Source: UBA11740 sp049273695 (GTDB lineage Bacteria; Acidobacteriota; Blastocatellia; Pyrinomonadales; Pyrinomonadaceae). Taken from it: a stretch of 64,000 nucleotides of DNA. Shown piece after piece: positions 52,153-60,388 of the stretch; within the stretch, counting starts at the first letter, position 1; every line of letters begins with the position of its first letter. The position numbers were made by a program, and so were the translations under genes. A model generated the notes under the pieces. It was not told the origin of the DNA. It did no database searches and saw only the letters and a list, made by a program, of their open reading frames with translations. The stretch is taken from NCBI GenBank assembly GCA_049273695.1, contig JBASRE010000009.1, forward strand, positions 1 through 64,000. The letters are read 5' to 3'.

Positions 52153-53178
52153 ATGAAAAAGAGATTAATGAAAGCAACCTTACTTACGCCGATGTTACTG
52201 GTGCTGTTTTTCGCCTGCGCCGGTGATGCTTTCGGTCGATTCAACCCGGAATCTTTGTACAACATCACCGCCATGCACACCGGCAAGTGTCTCGATGTTT
52301 ACGGTTGGGGCCAAGGCGATGGAGAAAAAATCCACGAGTTCAATTGCGTCGAAGGGGCGCTAAACCAGCAATGGAGCATCATCCCGGTCGGCGATGGTTC
52401 TGAGTACTATCGGATCATCGTTAAGCACAGCGGCAAGGCATTGGACGTGAATGGAGGAATCTTTACGTTCTGGGACGGCGTCCCCGTCAAACAATGGACG
52501 TATTGGGGCATCGCGAATCAGATGTGGAAGCTCATTCCCGTTCCCCTGAGCAATGATGTCTACCAAATAGTCGCGCGACACAGCGGCAAGAGTTTGGAGA
52601 TTAACGTTGGACCTGGCCCGAGAGAGAATCTCGGGATAGCCCAACAGTCGACCTATAGGAGACGACCTAATCAGCATTTCAAAGTGATGGCCCTGCCCTC
52701 TGCTAACTGCCAAGCTGATCAGATTGGCTCCAGGCTCATCGGTACGTCGGAACTCACTGTGACGCGAGTTTCAAACGATCCGTTCCGTCAGCCTGCCAAC
52801 CTTACGATTGACGTCACTCAGTGCCGCGGCATCGTTGGTATTGCCAGGTTTGAACCAACAACAACTGCTCCGTACATGACGCTGTTTGGCCTGAATACTA
52901 CGACAGTGAGCCTCCTCCGGGGCGGGAGCGGATCCATAAGTTCCGCTCGTAACATAAGCGTGCAGATTACGCTTCACCTCGCGCAGAGCTTGGCAATGAG
53001 TCGTAATCCGATCATAGCCGCGGCGGGAGCGCCCTCAGACCTGACACTGACCTTGACGGGCACCGTCGCACCGAATGGCGACGTCACGCTCACGGGTTCA
53101 GGAACATTCGTAGGAGGATACTTGAACGGCAGCTACGGTAGTTTGAGAGTCACCGGCCGGATAGCGCCCAGCCCTTGA
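52153..53178 (+). CDS. Secreted ricin-type beta-trefoil lectin protein
   Basis: 341 residues from ATG 52153 (AAAGGAGA upstream). Signal peptide of about 30 residues (LLTPMLLVLFFACAGDAFG). A ricin-B-like lectin domain (about 35-185) has three beta-trefoil units: YNITAMHTGKCLDVYGWGQG, YRIIVKHSGKALDVNGGIF and YQIVARHSGKSLEINVGPG, with the QW motifs as QQWSIIP, QMWKLIP and QHFKVMA. A second beta-rich domain (about 195-341) is unrecognised (GTSELTVTRVSNDPFRQPAN to the end) and may be the effector or attachment part. Sugar binding is likely. A strong terminator follows. Confidence 0.8.
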   Translation: MKKRLMKATLLTPMLLVLFFACAGDAFGRFNPESLYNITAMHTGKCLDVYGWGQGDGEKIHEFNCVEGALNQQWSIIPVGDGSEYYRIIVKHSGKALDVNGGIFTFWDGVPVKQWTYWGIANQMWKLIPVPLSNDVYQIVARHSGKSLEINVGPGPRENLGIAQQSTYRRRPNQHFKVMALPSANCQADQIGSRLIGTSELTVTRVSNDPFRQPANLTIDVTQCRGIVGIARFEPTTTAPYMTLFGLNTTTVSLLRGGSGSISSARNISVQITLHLAQSLAMSRNPIIAAAGAPSDLTLTLTGTVAPNGDVTLTGSGTFVGGYLNGSYGSLRVTGRIAPSP

Positions 53179-53210
53179 GGCGAATGCCATCGACTAACGA
53201 TTGCCATTAA

Positions 53211-53251
53211 GAGGGGCCGTCGGACGATTCCCGACGGCCTCCTTATTTGTT
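53211..53251 (+). terminator. Factor-independent terminator
   Basis: GGCCGTCGG (53215-53223) pairs exactly with CCGACGGCC (53231-53239) around a seven-base loop, extended by flanking A/G:C/T pairs, and is followed by TCCTTATTTGTT. It is 33 bases after the ricin-domain gene stop. Confidence 0.8.
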
Positions 53252-53349
53252 AGATCGCATCTCCTGAATCACTACAGAATGTGGAATATAAGGTGATCAG
53301 AATAGACGCATGCTCGCGCATCGCGGCGCGACGAACGTAGGATCAAGCA

Positions 53350-53419
53350 GTCGTCCTGGCGTGCGCCTATAACTTCCCTGCTTCATCGACCTTCAGCGGT
53401 GGCAGTTCGACCGCCGTCG
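53350..53419 (-). pseudogene. Partial copy of the adjacent thioesterase gene 3' end
   Basis: GTGCGCCTATAACTTCCCTG, CTTCATCGA and CCTTCAGCGGTGGCAGTTCG match bases 54136-54196, inside the PaaI-like thioesterase gene, in the same orientation. The copy lacks eight bases (TGACTCGA) between two TCGA boxes, which breaks the frame. It lies on the other side of the FecR-like gene from its source. Confidence 0.7.
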
Positions 53420-53462
53420 TACCTAACGCGTTGAAGCACGTGAATTAATCACTCGTGAGTTT

Positions 53463-54038
53463 TTAGTCGTTCGCAGACGGGGTGCAGCCCGCCTTTCCGT
53501 TGCCAACTGTGTGTTTACTATCCGTTCTGATCGTTTTCTTTAATCTAAAGTCACGAACATCTACTCGTCCGGTTCTTACAAAGACGGCCGTGTTGCCGCA
53601 ACGCGTGTCAATAACCATCTCATTCTTCCCGCTGCTGTCCCCCGTGGTCTCGCCGTCTCTGGTTGTTGCCGTTACGGCAGTTCCGGAGGACGACGATACC
53701 CTAACGCGACCAGCATCCAGCATTCTTACTACGATCCGGGAACCAGTGAAGCTTAGCTTCATAGTGGATTCTGGTAAGACCTCAACCCGGCCGAGTTTGC
53801 CCAGACTAACAACCGCGCTTGATCGCTTCGAGGTGGTAATAGTGCTATCTGAAAAGACCGTGGCGCCGGAGATCGCATTTGTGCCGTTGACGCTCACTTC
53901 ACCAACGACAGATAGATCGCCGGTTGGACCACTTTGACCTTGCTGTCCGGGAACGCCCAACACCATTGTCGCGTCTGCAACCAAAATTGCCGCGACCAGA
54001 CAGAGTAAGCAGCGCTTAGCGCTTTTGGAATTGTTCAT
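53463..54038 (-). CDS. Secreted FecR-like domain protein
   Basis: 191 residues with AAGGAGA seven bases before ATG 54038. Signal peptide about 1-28 (KRCLLCLVAAILVADATMVL). A Gly/Gln-rich stretch (GVPGQQGQSGPTGD) is followed by a FecR-type beta domain (about 45-165): GEVSVNGTNAISGATVFSDS, SAVVSLGKLGRVEVLPESTM, GRVRVSSSSGTAVTATTRDG, NTAVFVRTGRVDVRD. In secreted proteins this fold is structural and not an anti-sigma sensor. It is flanked by a thioesterase gene and a partial copy of that gene. Confidence 0.7.
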   Translation of the reverse strand: MNNSKSAKRCLLCLVAAILVADATMVLGVPGQQGQSGPTGDLSVVGEVSVNGTNAISGATVFSDSTITTSKRSSAVVSLGKLGRVEVLPESTMKLSFTGSRIVVRMLDAGRVRVSSSSGTAVTATTRDGETTGDSSGKNEMVIDTRCGNTAVFVRTGRVDVRDFRLKKTIRTDSKHTVGNGKAGCTPSAND

Positions 54039-54102
54039 CGTGTTCTCCTTCAGGTCGTGATTGGTGACGTTAGTTCTTGTCGGTGTTTAGACGTCAGGCC
54101 GT

Positions 54103-54603
54103 TTAAGAACGAAGTATCAAACACGTTGTCGTCGCGTGCGCGTATAACTTCCCTGCTTCATCGATGACTCGACCTTCAGCGGTGGCAGTTCGACCGCCCA
54201 GGTGGATCAGCTTTGCTTCGGCGCGAACGCGTCCGGTGTCAGCCGTGATGGGCCGCACGAAGTTAACTTTGATTTCCAAAGTCGTGTAACCCACGCCCGC
54301 GGGCAGCGTCGAATGAACCGCACAGCCCATCGCTGAGTCGAGCAGCGTCGCCGCCAAACCACCATGCACAACGCCGATCGGGTTGTAGTGATATTCCTTC
54401 GGTTCGACCGCGAATATCGCGTGGCCTTCGCTCAACTCAACGAGTTCGAATTTCAGCAAAGCGGCGATGGGTGGCGGCGGCAACTCGCCGGCGACGATCT
54501 TCTGCAGGAATTCCATTCCGGTTAAGCCGCGGGCAGCCTCACCGAGTTTGCGCGGATCTTCCCAGCTAACAGTGACGGTTCGTTCTGATTGTTCGTTCGA
54601 CAT
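54103..54603 (-). CDS. PaaI-like hotdog thioesterase
   Basis: 166 residues. The hotdog domain core (about 60-160) has NPIGVVHGGLAATLLDSAMG, with the HGG(x)5-6D catalytic pattern of acyl-CoA thioesterases, and EIKVNFVRPITADTGRVRAE. The N-terminus has a KIVAGELPPPPIAALLKFEL segment common to this subgroup. It hydrolyses acyl- or aryl-CoA in the cytoplasm; the substrate is not identifiable. Its 3' end is duplicated at 53350-53419. No strong ribosome site is seen. Confidence 0.85.
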   Translation of the reverse strand: MSNEQSERTVTVSWEDPRKLGEAARGLTGMEFLQKIVAGELPPPPIAALLKFELVELSEGHAIFAVEPKEYHYNPIGVVHGGLAATLLDSAMGCAVHSTLPAGVGYTTLEIKVNFVRPITADTGRVRAEAKLIHLGGRTATAEGRVIDEAGKLYAHATTTCLILRS

Positions 54604-54666
54604 TGTTGGTTTAGCCGCGATTCATTTCTTCTTTACTCCGAGCAAAGCGAATGGTCGTTTGTTCTT

Positions 54667-55719
54667 TCACCGGGCCGGCAGGGTGCGCGCAACGCGGAAT
54701 CCTACGTTATCACGCGTCTGGTGCGGAAAATACGTAATGTCACCACGATGCGCCGAACGCGTTGTGAACCATTCGTACGCGAACGAGCCGCCCCGCCGAG
54801 TTCGCGCGACGTCGTTCGACACGCGCAATACCGAATCCTCGACATCTTCGGTGACCCTTTCAGCAGACGTATAGCTTTGACGGCGATCGAACGTCCATTC
54901 CCAAACATTGCCGAGCATGTCAAAGAGTCCCCATCCATTCGGCAAACGCTGCCCGACAGGATAGGCGCGCTCTTTTTGCGTGTTGCCTTCGAACCACGCG
55001 TAACGCGGTAACAAGTCTACGTCATTTCCAAAATGCCAAGCCGTAGGTCTACCGGCCCGTGCGGCATATTCCCATTCAGCTTCTGTCGGCAAACGGTAGC
55101 CGGTCCGTCGCAGGTAATCAGCCGGCAGCTCAAGACCTTTCGCAGAGTCAATGTGCTCGGGATACACCCATTGGTTTTTCGGAATGCCCGCGAGTTCACT
55201 CAACCAGTTGCAATACCTCGCGGCGTCGTACCAACTGACGGCAACCTGTGGGCTGTCGGGCGTTCGCGAAAACGCTTGAAACCTCGGCGGGTCGCCAAAG
55301 CGGGCGGCAGTCGCGGCGCGCCAACGGGCGCCATACTCCGGGACCGCTTCCAGAAACTTCCGAAACTGATCATTCGTCACTTCGGTCGTCGCGATCGCAT
55401 ACCTTCTGGGAATCTTCACCAGATGTTGTGTTTCGACTTGAGATCGCCCCGGCTCGGTCAACGGCGAACCCATCGTAAACTCGCCGCCTGCGATACTAAT
55501 CATCACGTGCCCATTGGGCCCGACGTAAGAACGTAAGCGTCCATCCTCGTTTCGCCGTTGCGCAGGTGAACTGCGAGCGGTTCCAATGACAGTCACGCAT
55601 ACTAATCCGAAGCCGATTAGTTTGATTGCTGAAGGCACGCATTTACTTAGCGCCAGCCCGGCGACGCGAAAAGAACATAGCCTGAGATAAGCACGAAGCA
55701 CGCTATCGTTGTATACCAA
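54667..55719 (-). CDS. SUMF1/FGE-fold protein lacking the catalytic cysteines
   Basis: About 350 residues; the first start is TTG 55719 and the true start is uncertain. A hydrophobic leader (AIKLIGFGLVCVTVIGTARS, about 30-50) suggests export. The SUMF1 fold spans about 72-350: ISIAGGEFTMGSPLTEPGRS, EVTNDQFRKFL, VSWYDAARYCNWLSEL, RLPTEAEWEYAARAGRP, LFDMLGNVWEWTFDRR. In the C-terminal active-site loop, where formylglycine enzymes have two cysteines, this protein has RRGGSFAYEWFTTRSAHRG, with neither. It is therefore not a formylglycine-generating enzyme; a binding role or another oxidase activity is possible. No sulfatase gene is nearby. Confidence 0.8.
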   Translation of the reverse strand: MVYNDSVLRAYLRLCSFRVAGLALSKCVPSAIKLIGFGLVCVTVIGTARSSPAQRRNEDGRLRSYVGPNGHVMISIAGGEFTMGSPLTEPGRSQVETQHLVKIPRRYAIATTEVTNDQFRKFLEAVPEYGARWRAATAARFGDPPRFQAFSRTPDSPQVAVSWYDAARYCNWLSELAGIPKNQWVYPEHIDSAKGLELPADYLRRTGYRLPTEAEWEYAARAGRPTAWHFGNDVDLLPRYAWFEGNTQKERAYPVGQRLPNGWGLFDMLGNVWEWTFDRRQSYTSAERVTEDVEDSVLRVSNDVARTRRGGSFAYEWFTTRSAHRGDITYFPHQTRDNVGFRVARTLPAR

Positions 55720-55765
55720 ATTTCGATTTCGTGTGCGCGTTATCCCACCAACCGGCTGTCGTCAA

Positions 55766-56092
55766 TTACGGAGTGATGAGAAATCCTTTCGGCTTTGCGA
55801 CGCAAACCGATCCCGCCGGACAGGGCTTCTGAATTCCGAAAGCTATCGGGTGTGAGCCAAAGCGATATTGGCAGGTCATCTTCTTGCCCGGGGCCATCAC
55901 CGCCTTTGCGAAGTTCGCCTGCACCTGGATCGTCGACCATCCGTCGGCCCCACCGTACGGCGCGATAAGATGTGGGGGGCAAGGTACAAACAAGGGCGAC
56001 GCGGCCTTGCCACGCGAAGAGCCGAACGCTGCGGCCAGCAACGCACCGCCGACGATCAATACGCCAAAGATTACTGTCAAGTGTCTGTTCAT
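55766..56092 (-). CDS. Small secreted hypothetical protein
   Basis: 108 residues from ATG 56092 with an ideal AAGGAGG five bases upstream. Signal peptide MNRHLTVIFGVLIVGGALLA. The mature part has four cysteines (FVPCPPHLI; MTCQYRF; KPCPAGSVCVAKPKG) and a WSTIQVQANFAKAVMAPGKK segment. No known family. It lies 93 bases downstream of the large beta-helix gene on the same strand and may be co-transcribed with it. Confidence 0.6.
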   Translation of the reverse strand: MNRHLTVIFGVLIVGGALLAAAFGSSRGKAASPLFVPCPPHLIAPYGGADGWSTIQVQANFAKAVMAPGKKMTCQYRFGSHPIAFGIQKPCPAGSVCVAKPKGFLITP

Positions 56093-56185
56093 GGGATCCT
56101 CCTTAACGAAAGTGTCTTTTCTTGAGCAAGACTGCCAAAACAAAGATTGAGGGCGGGCCAGACACCCGCCCTCTCGTGGGACAGA

Positions 56186-59100
56186 TCAAAATAGATCGTG
56201 CACCCACCATTGACCGTCAGCCAGGCTGTGGTCATAGAGACCCTTCGTCCGCCGATACACCGTCGGCCTCCGCAACAGACTGTTCACCAGGTTGATTGTC
56301 AGCGGAACATCGATCAGGTTTGGATCATCATTGTACATTCCCCAAACCATACTGACGGTGCTTCGAGTACCGCAGTTAGTTGCCGGACCCGAGACGAAAA
56401 TCGGATCTGCAACCAGGAACTCCTGTGTGTTCGGACGCCAAACGCCGACCTGCGCGCAGAAGTTCTTATTGGGAACCTGCGGCAGGTACTTTCCGGCAAC
56501 CGGAATGTCGCATTGTTGTAGCGGGGCACACTGCGTCGCTCCGAAGTTAACGGTGTAAGCGGCTCCTCCCTGGGGATCGATGATGTTCCAGACTCCGAGT
56601 TTGTACTGCGCCACCTGGTCGTGCTGATTCCCCAGAAAATCTGCAACTTGTATTTTACAGTTGGCGACGGGGAAGCCCTGAAAAGCGGTGTACCACCCGG
56701 ATCGCATGTTCGCTATCCAGAATGTTTGATCACTCGGGCGATAGATCCCGATCTCATCGTGGTTGCCGCTAACCTGGCCGGATTCATTGTAGAAGTTCCC
56801 GACAAAAGGTATGTCACCAGCCAGGCCCCAGTTCCAGGTTGCATTGTTCGAGCTGTTGTTCGGATCAATTACAGTCCATTGGCCGCTATTGAAGAGCACC
56901 ACCTGCGCGCGGGTGTTAGGAAAGAACCTGCCAACCAAAGGCGTGCCGGTAGCGAGCGGCGGCAAATTGACCGTTTGCCGTCCGGGACCGCCGAGCTGCT
57001 GGATAAGAAACTTTGCCGCAGGAGTTTCGCGGTAAACCACAAGATCTTCCAGCGTGTCATCGAAGAAATTACCGACGAGTGGCGTGCCTACGTGGTTTTC
57101 TCCAAAGTCGTTAGTCCACCGGACGCCTTCTTCGTAAGCCATCGGGTTGGGGCCGCACTCCACTCGTGTTGGCGTCGGCACACCGACCCAACGGTTGGTA
57201 TGAGTCTCTGCGAGTCCCGGATAGGCATTGTTGTTAGGGTAGTTGTCGCCGCAATAGGTCAAGCGGCTTATGTTGCCTTCGAAAGGAGACTCGACGTTGA
57301 AGTTCTGGTACCTGTTATTCATGCTCGTAATGTACGCCCTGCCGAGAACGTTCATGCGAGCGGGATCGCCGGTAGCAGTAATGAAGTCGCTGTTCCGCAG
57401 CACTACACTTGCCGGATGAGTGGCTTGGTAAATTGGATCGCCGAAATTCACGCTGCCGTTCGTTCCAATTGTCAGCGCGTTCGTAACAAAGGAGGTTTTC
57501 CTGAGGCCGTTCAGGAAGAAGCCGCCAACCATCCGGACTTTGATGCAGTCCTCCATCTTACCTGTAGGACTATCGGCGCCTGTACACCTTACATCCTGCA
57601 GGCCTTGAAACCCTCCGGATATTTGACTCCACCCAACCGCAGCGTTTGAATTCGTCTGGATGTTTACATTCATAACATTCCAGTTAGACGAGTTCTGAGA
57701 AGTATTCAGTGCGGCGGTTGCGTTGTTGATGAACGTCATGTTCTTGAAACTGGCGCCATCGATCATCGGATTGCCGGCACCGGCCGCAAGCTTGAATTCC
57801 AAACCGGTCGTAAACCCCTGAAACGTAAGCCCGCTGAAGTGAATATCCGAAGCCACGCCCGGGCGGGGTCCCGTGGGTGGTGGGTTGGGATCAGTCTCGC
57901 CGATGAACGCGATGCCGGTGGTGTTGCTGGTTTGTGCGGGTAGTGTCGTTGAAAGCTTCAGATCTCGGATCACAATGCCGGAGAGTCGCACTTGATTGGT
58001 CTGGGTAAGGATCTTTACGTCAAGCTTAAGCAAAGGTTTGTCTGCCGTGCCCAACTTGAGTTCTGCATTCGGCGCGCCGATGATTTGAGCTCCCCTCGGG
58101 ACCGTGACCGTGTCATCGAACATGAATGTGCCGTTGATGTAAACCGATCCGCCCAGCGTGAAAAGGTTGGTCAGGACACTGGCCGGACACACTTGGGGCG
58201 AAGGCGGACAGTCCGAGTAATCCAACTCGTTGGAATACAAACCGGGTTCGTTCGGCAAGGTGCCGCTGTCGAAAAACTCACCGCCAAATTCGGCGATGTT
58301 AGCCGGGCAGTAAGTGTGCGGTTTTATGTAGGAAGCGCCACCAATGTCCGCGAAGAAACTGCTGCGATACCTTTCCGAGTGAGTGAAAAGCATCATGAAA
58401 TCTGGCCAGTCGGGCGCACCGCCGTTGACATCCGTAATGTCCCAATGGACATCGCCACAATCGACCACGGTCGAGTACAAACCTGCGCCTCTGAATCTCA
58501 TGCGGGAATCATCCAACTCTGGCTGAGGAAATTCGGGCGCGGCCGTGACACTATTGCCGATCAGGTAGAGTTGCATGCTTGCGTCGTTGAACTCACCGGA
58601 AGCTACGCTGCTTTCAAAGACGATCGGATCGTAATTGATATTGTTTGGGAAAAGCGATGTTATGTCTTCGACAATGATCGCCTTGTCGACTCCTTCGTGG
58701 TGGAGCTGCCGGAAATAGAGTCCTCCATGTTTCTTGACCTTGACGCAGAATGGACGCGGATCCGCCCGCTCGCCATTACAGTTAAGCTGGAGGAACTTGA
58801 TGTTCGTGGTCTCACCTTGAATAACCGACGGCCTGCCGGCGTTAACGATCTCGACGGCTCCCTGGCCCCGAAGGATCGCACCCGGATTGAAGTTTTGAAC
58901 GTCCCAATTGTAGGCGTACTTCGCGTCGATAAAGATCGCGACCGTATTTCCAGCTGGATGGAAACCCCGAATCTTGATCCCCGAGATTTCGTGTTCTTCC
59001 CACGACTCGTTGTCCGAAACTGCTTTGACGCCTCGCTTAAAGTGGGTGATCGTTACGTTGTCAAAGATGACGTCGGTTATGTCGCCGACCTTCTTTTCGT

Positions 59101-59995
59101 CGTCCGTATTCATTTCGACCGCGGCAATGTTCTCTGTCGCGATGTAAGTCAAGTCCGTCCGGTTGTCACACCCGGGGCCTCTTGTCCTCGACATGAGCAA
59201 AAGATCTCTGAACCGAACTCTGGACGTGCCGCCCGCGATCTTGAACATCGCGGCGTTGTGAAGAGAGGCCGGGCTCGTTCTCGCGCACCCCCATGGCAAC
59301 TCATATGAAACATCATTCCAGTAGATTCGGCACCTGCCGCCTTCTTCGGCGCTCTCGCCCTGAAGGGTAACGTTTTCCGGGACGTAGATCGTCTCCTTGA
59401 TATTGTAGATAGCGATCAGGTCGTCGCCGGGAATCGTGCATGGGAAGAAGAGCGTGCCACCGCCATGATCAGCAAGCCACGCAATGGCGTCTTTGATGTC
59501 CTGCGTGTGATCCTGAAAGCGGCCCGGCGGATGCGTTGCCACCGGTGACGAATCACCCATCCTAACGATGTTCGGGGTGGTGATGTTTGGGGGGGTGAAA
59601 GTTACCGGCGTGGTGAAAGTTAGCTTGTAATCGTTCGAATCTGCCAACGTGCCGTCCGAATGAAAGGCACGGGCGTGATACGTGTAGTTGTCCTGGCCGA
59701 GTGAATCTTGCTGGTAATACTCTATTTGAAACGGCCAACTCGTATCCGTGAAGTACGGGACATCGTTGCGGTAGAAGATCACTTTTGTGATCCCTGAAAG
59801 CGGCGTGACCGTCGCTTTCACGACAAATGGATTGCTGGGCGCCGGGCTGCTGGTGCCATTTGGTATATCGAAGCCTCCGGGCGTGGTTCCCGTAACAGTC
59901 ACAGTGAACTGCGCATGCGCAGTCACTTCGAAAACGGCGATAGCAAACAGGATAAGCAGCACTTGGGAAAGGGATATTTTTCTTCGAGAATTCAT
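56186..59995 (-). CDS. Large secreted right-handed beta-helix protein with propeller-like tail
   Basis: 1269 residues; ATG 59995 has GAGGAGG eight bases ahead, whereas ATG 60010 would lie within that site. Signal peptide ends TAHAQ. An Ig-like domain spans about 35-130 (VKATVTPLSGITKVIFYRND). A pectate-lyase-3-type beta-helix follows (about 150-950), starting HTQDIKDAIAWLADHGGGTL with repeated IRDLKLS, ISGIKIRGF and DIHFSGLTFQGF rungs. The tail (about 970-1269) carries FG-GAP/VCBS-like repeats (GTPLVGNFFDDTLEDLVVYR; DIPFVGNFYNESG; DEIGIYRPSDQTFWI). Beta-helix proteins bind or cleave polysaccharides; no catalytic residues can be assigned with confidence. Confidence 0.8.
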   Translation of the reverse strand: MNSRRKISLSQVLLILFAIAVFEVTAHAQFTVTVTGTTPGGFDIPNGTSSPAPSNPFVVKATVTPLSGITKVIFYRNDVPYFTDTSWPFQIEYYQQDSLGQDNYTYHARAFHSDGTLADSNDYKLTFTTPVTFTPPNITTPNIVRMGDSSPVATHPPGRFQDHTQDIKDAIAWLADHGGGTLFFPCTIPGDDLIAIYNIKETIYVPENVTLQGESAEEGGRCRIYWNDVSYELPWGCARTSPASLHNAAMFKIAGGTSRVRFRDLLLMSRTRGPGCDNRTDLTYIATENIAAVEMNTDDEKKVGDITDVIFDNVTITHFKRGVKAVSDNESWEEHEISGIKIRGFHPAGNTVAIFIDAKYAYNWDVQNFNPGAILRGQGAVEIVNAGRPSVIQGETTNIKFLQLNCNGERADPRPFCVKVKKHGGLYFRQLHHEGVDKAIIVEDITSLFPNNINYDPIVFESSVASGEFNDASMQLYLIGNSVTAAPEFPQPELDDSRMRFRGAGLYSTVVDCGDVHWDITDVNGGAPDWPDFMMLFTHSERYRSSFFADIGGASYIKPHTYCPANIAEFGGEFFDSGTLPNEPGLYSNELDYSDCPPSPQVCPASVLTNLFTLGGSVYINGTFMFDDTVTVPRGAQIIGAPNAELKLGTADKPLLKLDVKILTQTNQVRLSGIVIRDLKLSTTLPAQTSNTTGIAFIGETDPNPPPTGPRPGVASDIHFSGLTFQGFTTGLEFKLAAGAGNPMIDGASFKNMTFINNATAALNTSQNSSNWNVMNVNIQTNSNAAVGWSQISGGFQGLQDVRCTGADSPTGKMEDCIKVRMVGGFFLNGLRKTSFVTNALTIGTNGSVNFGDPIYQATHPASVVLRNSDFITATGDPARMNVLGRAYITSMNNRYQNFNVESPFEGNISRLTYCGDNYPNNNAYPGLAETHTNRWVGVPTPTRVECGPNPMAYEEGVRWTNDFGENHVGTPLVGNFFDDTLEDLVVYRETPAAKFLIQQLGGPGRQTVNLPPLATGTPLVGRFFPNTRAQVVLFNSGQWTVIDPNNSSNNATWNWGLAGDIPFVGNFYNESGQVSGNHDEIGIYRPSDQTFWIANMRSGWYTAFQGFPVANCKIQVADFLGNQHDQVAQYKLGVWNIIDPQGGAAYTVNFGATQCAPLQQCDIPVAGKYLPQVPNKNFCAQVGVWRPNTQEFLVADPIFVSGPATNCGTRSTVSMVWGMYNDDPNLIDVPLTINLVNSLLRRPTVYRRTKGLYDHSLADGQWWVHDLF

Positions 59996-60205
59996 GGCAA
60001 GCCTCCTCATCGAAGTGGCGGGCGTTACTTGGATCCTGGCTGCAACATTCCCCTAGGACTTGGGGCATGAGTGGGGGTTCCTACGGGATTTGCCTCGCCT
60101 TGTATCACCAAATGCGTCGTTTGGCAATAAAAGTTGCATCGAAATCATTGGTGCATTTCTCTCGGTGCGATAACATGCGGCGGGCCCGGTCATTTCAATG
60201 AAGAC

Positions 60206-60288
60206 AAGGCCAAGCGGGAAGAGCAAAGGGCAAAGAGTAAGGAGTTAACAACGTCACGCTCTTCGCCCTTAGCACTTTGCCCTTGGCC
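60206..60288. repeat. AAAGGGCAAAG inverted repeat
   Basis: AAGGCCAAGCGGGAAGAGCA and AAGGGCAAAGAGTAAGG on the left pair imperfectly with GCTCTTCGCCCTTAGCAC and TTTGCCCTTGGCC on the right. It lies in the divergent gap (59996-60388) between the beta-helix and kinase genes. Next to it, GCGCCGTTTGGCGCGC is a small extra palindrome. No clear promoter seen. Confidence 0.65.
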
Positions 60289-60388
60289 GTCACCGCGCCG
60301 TTTGGCGCGCTCAACCCAACGGATCCTTTGAAGAGTTCACGTCCCGTGAACACGCGCACGGTGCGCGGGCCACACCTTGAACTGAAAA

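Noticed and set aside
56621..57649. 342-codon open frame on the plus strand
   Set aside because: Also antisense to the beta-helix gene, with no recognisable motif.
57992..59308. 438-codon open frame on the plus strand
   Set aside because: It lies fully antisense to the beta-helix gene, which has a signal peptide, domains and ribosome site. The antisense frame shows no family motif and is a shadow of the codon bias.
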